Shown here: positions 44,561 to 55,259 of the stretch, in pieces
Numbering within the stretch: the first letter of the stretch is position 1
Layout: each line of letters opens with the position of its first letter
DNA from: Blastocladiella emersonii ATCC 22665
Taxonomy: Eukaryota > Blastocladiomycota > Blastocladiomycetes > Blastocladiales > Blastocladiaceae
Reading direction: 5' to 3'
DNA length: 64,000 bases
Assembly: GCA_025594325.1 (NCBI GenBank)
Contig: JANHCV010000003.1
Span: 682,001 to 746,000 of the forward strand
Notes under the pieces: generated by a model
Seen by the model: the letters and a program-made list of their open reading frames with translations, nothing else
Database searches by the model: none
Told to the model about the DNA's origin: nothing
Program-made: the position numbers and the translations under genes

Positions 44561-46211
44561 ATGAATCGCAACGAACTCAACTTGCCGCATGTCATCGAGC
44601 GCTCGCTTTACTACGCCGTCCGGTGGCATCCGAACAGCAACCTGGCCGAGCTCGCGCAGTATGCTCGTGTCATGCACCGCGCCGACATTCCCGCCGTCGC
44701 CCGCGCAATTCTTCGGCGCTGCTCGGAGCAGCTGCACATGGACGTGTTGAGCTCGAGGGGCTGCGTCAGCGGCCTCGAAATGTGGAAGCAGTCCGGCCTG
44801 CCACTCAACTACACGGCAGAAGCTATCAAGGGCGCTGAACAGGGCATGCATTTTGCGGTCCTTGACTGGTGGCGCGACTCGGGCCTGCCTCTCCTTGTAG
44901 AAGGCAAGCGTTCCTCGCTGGCGGCGGCAACGCTCGGCATTCGCGCACTGAGGGCACGCGTTCATGCAGCTGCACTCCGAGCTTGTTCCCTTGCGTCTTG
45001 ACCCTTGTCTGATGTAGGCGCAGTCCAAACCTCCCATCGAGCCCGCGGACGCGGAGGTTCTCCAACGGACAGACGACCTTGTGTCGGGCAAGTCGGGCCC
45101 ATTCTTTGAAATTGGGCCGGGCCGACTGACTGAGGTCGGCATCAACGCTCTCAATGCGGCTCTCGCGTCGCCGGCGCAGTGCGCCACGTCGCTCGGCTTC
45201 AACCGCGTCAACATGGGCGTTGGCCTCGCGCGGCGACTGCAGCTCCCCGCCTCAGTCCGCCAGTTGATCTTCACCAACTTCCGCCACAACGATGCGGACG
45301 CGCCCCACTACGACTACGAGTCCAGTCCTCGCCTCCCCGAGTCGGTCACCGAGGTCTTCTTCCAGCAGTCGCGCGTGGAGCCGCAGGGTGTGGTCCCGCT
45401 GCGGAGCATCCTGCCGCCCGGTATCAAGTCGCTCCGCATCGTCAGCTACGATTTGACGCGGCTTGGCGACGCGGCCGAGCTGTTCAAGGACCTTCCCGCC
45501 ACCCTGACCACGCTCGCTCTTGACGAGTCGCGCTTCTACCGAGATGACGTGACCAACGGTGGCTGCCCTTGTCCGCTTATTGCTCGCCTCGCTTCATCTC
45601 TCCCGCCAGCGCTGCACTCGTTGTCGTTGCGCAAAACAGGCCTCACCGTGGCCGACCTCTCTACGCTTTTGCCCAACCTTCCCAAGGCCTTCTGCTCGCT
45701 TGACCTTTTTGAATTTCCTTTTGGTGACGCGGGCGGCGTAACCCTTGCCGGGCTCCTGCCTTCATCCCTCTACACCTTGTTCCTCGAGAAATGCGGCTTG
45801 GGCGACGAGAGCATGGTCAAGCTCGCGGCCAACTTGCCAGCAAACCTGATCAGGCTTTCGATCACTGACGTGAAGCGCAACGAACTAATCCCAATCCGCA
45901 TGCTCCTTCTCGTAATGGGCGTGGCCAAGGTCCAGCGCATCAATATGACACGCTGCGGCCTTGGTGACGACGACCTGGCTCTCCTACCGCAGTGGTTCAG
46001 TGCCGATCATGGAGCTCGACCTCACTGGCAATTCAATCACGAACTCGGGCACCGACGCGCTCATGCATCTTCGGCGGTACAAACATGAAGAGCCGCTTCC
46101 ACGCTTTCTCTGCTTCCACGTGAACTTGTCCCGTACCAGGGTAACTGAAGCGGCCGTTCAACATCTCGTGTCCAGGTCCTCTCAAATGGAGTTTTCGTAC
46201 TCGATTTGTTG
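44561..46211 (+). pseudogene. Leucine-rich-repeat protein with WWxxSGLPL repeats, frameshifted
   Basis: The first exon (44561 to about 44896) encodes ankyrin-like repeats of the form MWKQSGLPLNYTAEAIKGAE and VLDWWRDSGLPLL. A proposed 121-nt intron (GTAGAA donor, TAG acceptor at 45017) leads to 45018 onward (AQSKPPIEPADAEV). From about residue 130 there are leucine-rich repeats (for example LPATLTTLALDESRF, LPPALHSLSLRKTGLTVADL, LPSSLYTLFLEKCGLGDESM). At about 45985-45995 the repeat pattern jumps to another frame (PIMELDLTGNSITNSGTDAL onward) and continues to a stop at 46210. A one-base insertion would explain it. In the first frame the protein ends at 46088 with an unrelated tail. The donor is unusual, so the intron is less certain. 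Function unknown; such repeats bind proteins. Confidence 0.6.
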
Positions 46212-46361
46212 AATTTATTGATAGTTTTTCTTAGTACATCTTCAAGGTCTGTTCCTGGCACTGCCAACATGAATCCGTTCTCACATCAATTGTAGCAATG
46301 AGCTTGAACGTGCACAAGGAACAGTCGACACGAAACGTCATTGTATCTCAACGACGCTCAT

Positions 46362-46892
46362 TCAAATTGATAAATTTCTGTTGAACGTCATCAACTCGTC
46401 GTCCACCCCGAGAACTATACAATCAAGCTCAGGAAACGAACTTGCCGCAGCAGCCAATTTGGATTTGAGTGTGGGAAGCCGCTCGAAAGCTTGAGCCGTG
46501 TACGTTTGGTACAGTTCACCCGAGAGATCGTTGGCCTTTGCGTCGACTTCTTCCAGCTTAAGCTGGATTCGTGAAAGCCGGGAGGAGATTGCTCCGAGTT
46601 GCTCTACGAGGACGTGCTTAGGGCTGAACCTAAGCGATATACTTTGATGGAGAGCCTGCGCCAAGACCTTGTGCGAGTTGAGAAGCTTGATGTATTGATG
46701 AAGTGACCTTTGCAGCGAAATCGTGTCGCTGAACAGCTCGGAGAGCTGCACTGGGATAACCTCGGCGTCCCGCTGGCACGATCTTCCTGGGCCGGACGAA
46801 CTTGCTATCAAGCTTGGAGCGCGCGGTGGTACTGGGGCGGGGACCGCATTCAGCGTGCTTTCGGCCACGTCCATGATGCGAGCTTGATGCAT
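46362..46892 (-). CDS. Hypothetical coiled-coil protein
   Basis: An open frame of 176 residues. Residues about 45-150 are rich in heptad-like Leu, Ile and Val (for example LFSDTISLQRSLHQYIKLLN and SSRLSRIQLKLEEVDAKAND), suggesting a helical bundle or coiled coil. The N-terminus is Pro/Ser-rich. No family was recognised. The region has lower GC than its neighbours. An upstream ATG at about 47015 on the same strand opens a short frame (MSDLAELLPTLATLPDPLAL) that might be a first exon, but no good splice pair joins the two. It may be a real single-exon gene or the 3' part of one. Confidence 0.4.
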   Translation of the reverse strand: MHQARIMDVAESTLNAVPAPVPPRAPSLIASSSGPGRSCQRDAEVIPVQLSELFSDTISLQRSLHQYIKLLNSHKVLAQALHQSISLRFSPKHVLVEQLGAISSRLSRIQLKLEEVDAKANDLSGELYQTYTAQAFERLPTLKSKLAAAASSFPELDCIVLGVDDELMTFNRNLSI

Positions 46893-47616
46893 TACTTAGA
46901 TTCCATTGAAATTATACGCCGAGAATCTGTCATGAATTATTTGAGCAACGGGGAGAGCGAGGGGATCGGGAAGCGTGGCGAGCGTAGGCAACAACTCGGC
47001 CAGGTCACTCATCTGCAGCGGGTGCGGCATGCAGCAAGTTTTTCTTTTGCTTTCCGACTATTTCCGTATATGTTGTCGTCGCGACAAAAGGTTGAAGAGA
47101 ATCAGAGCTAGCGTAGTCACCACACCATGGGATCAGGTGTTCCATGAACTTGCCCGCCCAGGTTGCTCAACCGGCCGCACGTGTAGTATTGTCGAAGCGA
47201 GACGTATCCACACGGTCTACGTACGCGCTCGGGCAGGGAAATGAGCGCTTTCCGCCGTCCTCTGAAATCGGGCAGGACGCGGCCACCCTGCGCGCGGACG
47301 ATTGCGGACCTTGTGCGCGAAGGAGCTGACAGCTGCGACGAACACCACCCATCTTTCGCTCTGCCAGTCTAACATGCACAGGAATTTGGATGCGGCGCAC
47401 GAAAACAGTCGCTCGCGCGTGTGGCTCGCGTGGAGGGGACCAGATGGTCCGAACGGGGACGCGTTGCGCCACATCAGATGCCCACGGGACCACCGACGCG
47501 AAGCCACACGTGCACGCTCCGCGCGTCCATCACTATCCGCTTCTACGGCGCGCCAAGCACCCAACTCGCTGCAAGCGTTCTTTGACTCTGTGGAACTTAG
47601 CGCAACGAGAAGCACC
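46893..47616. other. Spacer with one GACGCGTTGCGCCAC element
   Basis: No gene was recognised with confidence. The 15-mer GACGCGTTGCGCCAC at 47458-47472 lies 145 bp before the next start codon, matching the copies at 6314 and 28641. Confidence 0.4.
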
Positions 47617-48281
47617 ATGAGCGACGCCCACGCCCCGCCCGCACCTTCCTCACCCGCCAGCGGCGCGAGCCCCGCTACCCCATCGGTGTGAGTGCTCCTG
47701 CGTCCGCGCCTGCGCCGCGGTCCTCAACAACCGATGTGTCGGTGCTCGTTGTGAAGCGGGCAGAACAGTCGGCCACGATCTCCAGCATCCACGAGGTGCG
47801 GTCCCGCGAAGCCGCGGAGCAGGACGCCCAGGAGCGCGACGAGCTTGAGGCGCTGGGCGTCCTTCTCAAGTCCAGGTTTGAGCGCATGAAACGAGCGGCG
47901 GAAGAAATTGCTACTCGCCGTCGTGCTCTCATCGAAGCGCATCGCACTCTGCTGGGTTCCCCCGAGGAGATCTCCGAGCAAGACCTTCACGAAGCGAAGC
48001 GAAGCGTGTCTTCGCTAAACGATGTGCTCACGAGCTCCGTATCCTCGAAGCGCTCCGCAGCGCTTGCCTTACTTTCGCTGCTGATCTCGACGAGTACCCA
48101 CAGCACAGCTCCGCTCTTTACTCAGCGTGGCAAACTTACATCCTCGTGCTTGTCTAGTTTCGCTTGCAAGTTGGCCGAGTTTGCGCTCGTCAACGAGGCG
48201 CCCGGCCCTCATCAAGAAGACCATGCTCGCAAGTCGCAAGTTCACCGTTCCGCGAGCGCTGACGGCCGGCCGGCACCGTAA
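47617..48281 (+). CDS. Hypothetical coiled-coil protein with one intron
   Basis: ATG 47617 opens MSDAHAPPAPSSPASGASPA and reaches a stop at 47689. A strong GTGAGT donor at 47688 and a CAG acceptor ending at 47785 join it in phase 2 to a long frame reading IHEVRSREAAEQDAQERDEL, then LKSRFERMKRAAEEIATRRR, a charged helix of coiled-coil type, to a stop near 48281. The alternative is that the second frame starts on its own at 47688. The C-terminal third is Ser-rich and may contain another, unrecognised intron. No family match. The MluI-box-containing element lies upstream. Confidence 0.4.
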
Positions 48282-48611
48282 GTCTCCCTCGCACTCGACA
48301 TTCGCGCTCTCGTCAGCGTCCTCGTCTGCCTCAAGGGTTTTCTTCATGACCAAGCTCGAGCACTCGTGTGGTTGATCATCTCGCTACACTTTCTATGTAA
48401 CTCACGTAAACTCTATCGCAGCTGCCTGGGCCGTGTCCTCTTCACAGTTGTTCCTGGTCGAGAGCAGACGAACAGGCGAGCTGAAGCATGGCTCGATCAC
48501 CTCGACCATCATCACATCACGCGAGGCTCGAGTTCAGAACGTCGATTACATTCCCATCTCCGACCACCGACACGATTGCAGCACGCAATCGCACGCACAC
48601 TCCACCACCGC
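48282..48611. other. Spacer downstream of the ABC transporter gene
   Basis: About 330 bp between convergent gene ends. No feature was recognised. Confidence 0.3.
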
Positions 48612-51024
48612 TTAGAGCGACGCGGAGCTCGACGGCGCGCTCTCGAACCGCTCGGCGTGGATCGAGCGGAGCTCGTCGAGGCGCGACTTGAGCTTGCTCT
48701 CCTCCTGGAGCAGGCACTCGAGGCGCGTCTTCTCCTCCTGGAGGGCGAGCCGCTTCTCGGGGTCGAGGTCCGTGAACACGTACCCGCCCATGCCGTCGAG
48801 CTGGAGGATCTTGGAGTGGTACTGCCAGACGGTGGGCCGGTGCGCGATCGTGATCATGGTGATGCCGAGCTCCTTGGCGTGCTGGTACATGATTTGCTCG
48901 ACAACGACATTTGTAACGGAAGTACTTTCGTCGAGAATCGCGTACTTGGGCTTGTGGTAGAAGAGCCGCGCGCCCGCGAGCCGCTGCTTGTCGCCGCCGG
49001 CGAGCGTCGACGACCACTCCTTGACGGCGTCCCACCCGCCCTCGCGCTCGACGAGCGTGTCGAGCTGCATCACCTCGAGGATCGCCTGCAGGTCCGCGTC
49101 GGTGACGCCGCGTGCGCGCATCTCGGCGTGCGTGTGCGGGTAGATGACCTGGTCGCGCAGCGTGCCGGTGCACAGGTACGGCCGCTGCGGGATGTAGAAG
49201 ATGTCGGACGCCGCGGGCCGCGTCATGACGCCGCCGTACAGTGGCCACAGCCCGCCCAGGACGCGGAGCGAGGACGATTTCCCCGCGCCGTTGGCGCCTG
49301 TAATCAGCGTCGCGTCGCCGGGCCGGATCGTCATGTTCAGCTTCTCGAGTAGAATGTCGCCGTTGGGCGTCACGATCGGCACGTCCTTGAAGTCGATGAA
49401 GTCCGACTCGATCACGGTGCCGCGCGACGCGAGCAGCGTCGCCTTGTCGATCCCACCGCCCGAAGTTGACGGGGACGCGGGCGAGGCGTCGGTCGCTGCC
49501 GCCGCGGCCGCGGGGGCGAGAGCGCGGCGCGACACCTCGGCCTTGGCGGACCCGACGAGCGCCTTGCGGTACTTGCCCGCCATAACGTCGTCGAGCGTGT
49601 CGAGCAGCTCGGTGACGCGCGACGTGTAGCCGGCGAGCTCGGACATCTCCTTGAACGAGTACATGATGCGGCCGAACGCGTCAGAGCTCGACAGGAGCAG
49701 GCGCCGGTTGGTGACAAAGTCCTGGGTGCGCGAGCCGATGGTGGGCGCGGCGCCGGCGGGGACCGCGTCGTCGCCGTCCGCGGCGGCGGCGACGAGGCGC
49801 GACCGCTTGCCGCCCGACGACGGGAAGAAGACGGGGCCCGCGGTGATGATGAGGCCGCACGCGCCCCAAAAGTACCTACACAGCGGGTCGAGGTCAGTGG
49901 ACGTCGAAGAATCCGTTCGACGCGAAATAACGCACTTGATGACGTAGTCCTCGAGCACGTTGAACACGGCGCGCGTCTTGAACAGGCGGTTGACGTGCCG
50001 GATGAGGCGGATGTAGGCGTCGTCGAGGATGGACTGCTCGCGCTCCTCGCCGCCGTAGAAGGCGATTTCCTCGGCGTTCTCGAGCAGGCGCGAGTGGCGG
50101 AAGCGCAGGTCGCCCTCGAGGCGGCCCTCCTCGGCAACGAGCTTGCCGAACGCCGGGGTAGCGAGGCGGAGGAGCTGGGCCGAGATGTGGATGAGGAGGG
50201 ATCCGGCGAGCAGCACGTTTCCGCCAACGGACTGGGCGAGCTGGTAGTTGTAGATGCAGATGTCGAGGATGGGCTTGGCGAGCGAGCTCCACAGCTCGGC
50301 GACCGAGTTGCAGAACTTGGGGATGTCGACGGTGATGAGCTGCGCGGGCGACGAGACGCGGTCGTCGAGGTTTGTGACGCGGTAGAAGGTGGCGGTCGTC
50401 AGGTACTGGGTGGTGACGTGGTCGGTGAGGCGGGTGCGGAAGGCGAGCGAGATCTTGGACTGCAGGTAGCCGAGCATGGCGTTGGTGTAGGTGGCGGGGA
50501 GGGCAATGGCCATCCACAGGAACAGGCCCTTGATGAAGGCGCGGCCCTTGGCCTGGACCAGCGCGCTCACGATGCGGCCGTCGAGCGCGGCCACGTACAC
50601 GGAGAGGATGGTGCGCAGGACGAGGAAGGCCGAGTGGAGGACGACCAGCACGAACTCCTTGCTGCGCAGCGACGGGATGCAGATCTTGAGCAGCCGGTGC
50701 AGCCGCCGGAAGAAGACCTTGTCGACCTAGATATGGGAAGAGTGTTGGATTCTCGCTCAAGCGGGAAGCGGTTCCCGTGCGTACGTCGGGTTTGCGCTTG
50801 CGCGGCGCAGCACCGCTGGACGCGACCACGGCCGTCGTCGAAGAAGCAGCCGAGGCAGCAGTACCTCCACTGCGGCGGCGGGCCAGCATGCGGCGGATCT
50901 GCGAGAAGAGGGCGACGAGGACGGCGGCGGTCACGGCGCGCTTGAGCGGCTGGCGCGTGGCCGATCGGACCATGGCCGTGGCCAGGGCGCCGAGGTCGGG
51001 CACGGCGGCGGTAGCGGTCGCCAT
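48612..51024 (-). CDS. Peroxisomal half ABC transporter, ABCD (ALDP/Pxa) family
   Basis: Exons on the minus strand: 51024-50785, 50726-49936 and 49875-48612 (introns 58 and 60 nt), giving 764 residues. The membrane domain has the family sequences RTILSVYVAALDGRIVSALV, FRTRLTDHVTTQYL and FYRVTNLDDRVSSPAQLITV, and the EAA-like NAEEIAFYGGEERE typical of ALDP-type members. The nucleotide-binding domain has Walker A GANGAGKSS (near residue 531), a signature LAGGDKQR in place of the usual LSGGEKQR, Walker B YAILDESTSV in place of LLDECTSA, and the H-loop TIAHRPTVWQYH. ABCD proteins pair up to carry very-long-chain acyl-CoA into peroxisomes for beta-oxidation; no choice between the two Pxa subunits is possible here. 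A GCAACGNATCAAC motif lies about 60 bp upstream. Confidence 0.92.
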
Positions 51025-51548
51025 GGGTCGGGCGGAGAGGGGGGTTCGGCTTGACAAGAGTGCAAGAAGTCCCGAGGTCGTTCGTTGATCCGTTGCAGTT
51101 ACGTGGCGCGCGAGCACGCGTCGTCGTGGCGTGGTCAGGGACGAGGGGTTGACGAGGGATGCGAAAGAGCGCGGGGAGAGGGAGGGCGCGGCGCGGGGAC
51201 CGTGGCCGTCGGCGTCGCTCGCCTGGTCGCGGCGATTTCAACAGGCTTGTCGCGCGAGCGAGCGCGGCGCCACGCAGGCGCGTCGATTACATCACCGTCT
51301 GCCTCACGTGGGGCGCGTATATTATTACCATCACGACGGGCCGGATGGGGCCGATTGCGCCCTGCCAATCGCGCGCACGCGTCTCTCATCGCGCGCCCGC
51401 ATGCCTGATGCCGGTCGGCCGGCCGACGCGTTCGCTCCCCTCCCCCCCGCGGCCCCGCATCGGCTCTCGTGCTCGTCCCGCCGCCCGCCCACTCGGTGCA
51501 CTGGATCCAGAGCGCTCTTTCGTCGCCCCACACGCATTCGCACACACC
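51025..51548. other. Divergent promoter region of the ABCD and MAT2B-like genes
   Basis: Contains GCAACGGATCAAC on the minus strand at about 51084-51096, towards the ABCD gene. The MAT2B side is C-rich. No exon was recognised. Confidence 0.4.
51084..51096 (-). promoter_or_regulatory. GCAACGNATCAAC motif before the ABCD gene
   Basis: GCAACGGATCAAC on the sense strand of the ABCD gene, about 60 bp before its ATG. Confidence 0.5.
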
Positions 51549-52826
51549 ATGGCGTCGCCGCGGCTCAAGATCATGATCACGGGCGCCACGGGCCTGCTCG
51601 GCCGCGCCGTGCTCAAGGAGTTCAACACACGGAACCTGTTCGACGGTCCGTCGCGTCGCTGTGGCCCCGACTCGGTCCACCCGGGTCTGACGCGGAACCC
51701 TGCCCGCCGTGTAGCTTTCGGCACCGCCTTCTCGCGCGCCTCGGGGTCCATTGCCAAGGTAAGCATGCCACTGCGCGCTCACTTTGAGCAAGGAGACACG
51801 CGCTCCCTCCCAAGCACAGGGCTCACGCTGTGCGTCCCTGCCTGCCGTGTAGCTCGACCTGACCGACTTTGACGCTGTGACCGCCTTCATCGAGCAGCAC
51901 CGCCCGCAGGGTACCCACTCGCTCTCCCCCTCGCAGTCACCTCGACCGCCCACTCACACCACCCTTCGCGTAGCCATCGTCCACTGCGCGGCCGAGCGCC
52001 GCCCCGACGTGGCCGAAAAGGACCCGGCGGGCGTCATCAAGCTCAACGTGGACACGACGCGGCACCTGGCGTCCCTCTGCAAGCAGCGCGGCCTCTTCTT
52101 CGTGTACATTTCGACCGACTACGTGTTCGACGGCGCGCGCCCGGGGATCCGCGCCGAGTACGAGGTCGGCGACGCGACCAACCCGCTCAACAGCTACGGC
52201 GTGTCGAAGCGCGACGGCGAGCGCGCCGTGCACGACGTGTTCGCCGCGAGCCCCGACAACCCGGACGCCAAGTACGCCATCGTGCGCGTGCCCGTCCTCT
52301 ACGGCGACACGGACGACTGGGCCGAATCCGCCGTCTCCGTGCTCATCAACGTGGTCGACGCCGCCCAGGCCCCCGGCGCACCGCCCGCCCAGGTCGACGC
52401 CTACTCGATCCGCTACCCGACCTACACGGGCGACGTGGCCCGCGCTCTCGCCGATATCACCCAGCTCGCCCTCGTCGGCGACGGGCCCGGCGCTGCCTGG
52501 CCGCTCCGCGACGTGTTCCATTTCACGTCCGAGGAGCTCTGGACCAAGTACGACATGTGCGGTACGCCTACTCCTCGTTTTCCTCCGTGTGCTCGCTCAG
52601 AAACTCAACCGCCATACCGGCCGTAGTCCTCTTCGCCAAGCTCCGCGGCCAGTCCATGGCCAACGTGCACGCCGTGACCCAGCCGCCGCCCAACCCGACC
52701 GCCAACCGCCCCGGCCACGTGCGCCTGTCGACCAAGAAGCTGTGGACCCTCGGCATCGACGGCAAGGCGACCAAGTTCGAGGACTACTGGGCCAAGGTCC
52801 TGACCAAGGTCAAGCCGTCGCTCTAG
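51549..52826 (+). CDS. MAT2B: MAT2B-like NAD(P)-binding protein (RmlD/SDR family)
   Basis: Five exons, 51549-51645, 51715-51758, 51853-51910, 51974-52561 and 52627-52826, give 328 residues; introns of 69, 94, 63 and 65 nt. The Rossmann fold starts MITGATGLLGRAVLKEF. Then come AFGTAFSRA, IVHCAAERRPDVAEKDP, FFVYISTDYVFDGARPG, and the SDR catalytic-type YGVSKRDGE. Every joined exon junction lines up with human MAT2B (for example QAIVHCAAERRPDV), which supports the hand-made splice model. MAT2B is the regulatory subunit of methionine adenosyltransferase and belongs to the dTDP-4-dehydrorhamnose reductase group; a role in S-adenosylmethionine synthesis is inferred. Retention of substrate and cofactor motifs leaves a reductase activity possible. 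Confidence 0.92.
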
Positions 52827-52928
52827 TCACGATGTCGCGGTGCGCAAAGATGGGGGCAGGTATATTCGTCGTCATCATTCGCGGTCAATACAGTCGATTC
52901 AGTCGTCGGTACATGGTGGTGTGCGTGC

Positions 52929-53997
52929 TCAGAACCGCGCGGGCCCGGGGAACTCCCACTCGAGCGGGCGGTGGATCCCGTGCACGATCTCGAGGTAGTC
53001 GGGCTCGTTCTCGGCCGTAATGTACCCGTGCCGCACCAGAAAGTCGATGAGGACTAGACGTCGCGGTCAGCACTCGCCCCGCACCGGTTCCACCGTCGCG
53101 AACGCACATACCGACGGCGCAGTTGGGCTTAAACTCGCCTTGGCGCATGAGCTCGAGCGCCGCGTCGACGCGCACCTTCTTGAATCCGTGCACCTCGCCG
53201 TCGTTGATGACGGGCTTGAAGTCGTCGCCGACCTGGAGGTCGAACACGAATTGGGTCTCGGGCCCGGCCACGCCGCCGAGCGACGGGAGATGGTCTTGCC
53301 GCTGGTAGTACGACACGGCGCCCGCGGGCCGCACGTTGTCGCGCGCAAATTCTTCAGACACGCTCGCCTCCTCGGCACACTCGCGCACCATGCACTCGAA
53401 CGGCGCCTGGCCGAACGGCAGCCCGCCCGCCGCCGTGTTGTCGAGCATCCCCGGGAACGTTGGTTTCGTCAGCGACCGCCGCGCGATCCACAGGTGCAGG
53501 TCCGGGTGCGGGTGCGCGGCGCCCACGGGGAGCGTGTACGCCGTCAGGTGGCACCCGTACGTCCGCACGCCCAGCAGGCCCGACGCCGCGCGCTCGACCG
53601 TGAAGGCCGGGACGCCGCCGGCGCCGTACACGGTGTACAGCTCGTCGCGCCAGCCTTGCAGTGCTGGGAACCGCGACGCGGCGCGCCAGCGTGCTGTGAT
53701 GGCCGCGAGGCGCTGCGACCGCGCCGCGAACGCGTCGGCGCCGTCGGACGCGTGCCGCGTCACCTCGAGCTCGGTCGCGGACACGACGGTGATGGCGTCC
53801 GATTCGGCGGCGAGGGCCGCGGTCACGGGTGGGGATAGAAGGCCGACGCGGACGCCGTCAGCGGTCAGGAACGCGAAGCCGTGCGGCCCGTCGTCGTCGG
53901 CCCCCTGGCGGCGCGCTGCGTTGAGCTCGGCGACCCAGCGGTCGAGCGAGTGCGGCACGTTGTTGCAGTCGTCGACGAGGTCGCGAAGTGATTTCAT
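52929..53997 (-). CDS. Nudix hydrolase with an N-terminal DUF4743-type domain
   Basis: Exons 53997-53112 and 53053-52929 (58-nt intron) give 336 residues. The N-terminal domain (MKSLRDLVDDCNN, FLTADGVRVGLLSPPV, AASRFPALQGWRDELYTVYG) is the type found with Nudix domains in fungal Tnr3 and related proteins. The Nudix box at about residues 189-212 reads DNTAAGGLPFGQAPFECMVR followed by ECAEEASV, with the REXXEE core. The C-terminus VLIDFLVRHGYITAENEPDY with EIVHGIHRPL is also typical. Relatives hydrolyse oxidised thiamine diphosphate derivatives or other nucleoside diphosphates; in S. pombe Tnr3 this part is fused to thiamine pyrophosphokinase, which is absent here. The substrate is therefore inferred only. 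Confidence 0.88.
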
Positions 53998-54226
53998 GGT
54001 TGCAAGAGTGCTTTTTGGGTTGCGAGAGAGGGAGAGGAGGGGAGGGAAGCGGACGCGTGTGAAGGGGCAGCAGTTGCCAGCGCGCGAAGGGAACGCGCGT
54101 GCCGCTCGTCCGCATGACATGACGCGACCCTGACCGATCCGAACGAGCGAGCGGGCAAACAAGGATCTAGGATTATACCGACAAACGACGAGGGAGAAAT
54201 ATACAAGCGACACAATACATCCAGCT

Positions 54227-54668
54227 TTACTTTGACGCAAACTTCTCGAGCAGGTCCTTGGCCTCGTTGATCTTGGAGGCGACGTAGGGCGAGCCGCCGC
54301 GGTCCGGGTGGTTGAGCAGCATGATGCGGCGGTGGTGCTCCTTGAGCTTGGACAGCTGGATGTTGTGCTCGCGCAGGCCGAGGATCTGGGCCGCCTCGCG
54401 CCGCGACATCTTGGGGTCGAAGCCGCCGCGCACGAAGCTGCCCGAGTTGCCCATGAGCGACGACCCCGACGTCGGCGGGCCCATGTACTTGCCCATGTGC
54501 TTGATGAACTCGGGCCCGTGGTTCTGGTACGCGCGGAACGCACCGCGCGCCACCACTGCGCTCGTGAAGACGCCCATGCCGACGAGGACTGCAGAGGCCT
54601 ACGGGGCGGAGCGCGGGGGGTTAGGCCAGGGTTCGGACGAGGGCTTCCGGGCGAGCGGTGCTCACCAT
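54227..54668 (-). CDS. PAM18: Mitochondrial import motor J-protein Pam18/Tim14
   Basis: The first exon codes only for the initiator Met (54666-54668), followed by a 67-nt GTGAGC...TAG intron and the main exon 54598-54227, giving 124 residues. Joining yields ASAVLVGMGVFTSAVVARGA as the N-terminal membrane anchor, matching Tim14 proteins, which is why this start was preferred over the internal ATG at 54577. The J domain (about 60-123) has MSRREAAQILGLRE, the HPD signature in LLNHPDRGGSPYVASKINEA and a final helix. Pam18 stimulates mtHsp70 at the TIM23 channel of the inner membrane. A GCAACGCATCAAA motif lies about 20 bp upstream. Confidence 0.92.
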
Positions 54669-55259
54669 GGCTGTAGTGTTGGCGTAGAGTTTGATGCGTT
54701 GCGACGAGTTGCGTGGGTTGGCAGAACGCCGTTGGTGTGGGGTCGGAGAGCGATGGCCGCCGGCGACGAGTCGCAGCGAACCAACACGGCCCGCGGCGGA
54801 GCGCACGTGGGATCGGCCGCCTTGAGCCACACTGTGGCGCTTCCGCTCGCCCTTCGCCGCCTCCGCCTCGCCGCTGCTGCCGAGCGGGTACCCGTTAATT
54901 ATCGTGGGGCGGCCTTGAGCGCGGAAGAGGCAATTGCGCACTCGCCGCTGTCTGTCTCGCAGTTCAAGCCCTGCGACCGCGACCGGGCCACCAGACGACT
55001 CGACTCGACCCGACTCCGCCACCCTCGCCCATCGCTTCTCCCCCGAGTCCTCACTCGATACAACGTAATCAACTCGGCGGCACCTCCACACTTGCCGCAT
55101 TTCGACTGCCCTCCCGCTCGCGACGTCTGTCCGAGCCGAGACTCGCTCTCCCTCCCCGCCTCCATCGCTCGAGGGGTTGGACGCACACCCTCTCTCCGCA
55201 TACCCCTCCGACCCCTCCCTCCCTCTCTCATCTCCAACACGACGCCAACCGCCACCGCC
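54669..55259. other. Divergent promoter region of PAM18 and the 1680-residue protein gene
   Basis: Contains GCAACGCATCAAA (54690-54702, minus) for PAM18 and a looser relative CAACGTAATCAAC (55061-55073, plus) for the gene to the right. The last 100 bp before 55260 are pyrimidine-rich. No exon was recognised. Confidence 0.4.
54690..54702 (-). promoter_or_regulatory. GCAACGNATCAAM motif before PAM18
   Basis: GCAACGCATCAAA on the sense strand, ending about 20 bp before the PAM18 ATG; one base differs from the other four sites. Confidence 0.45.
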
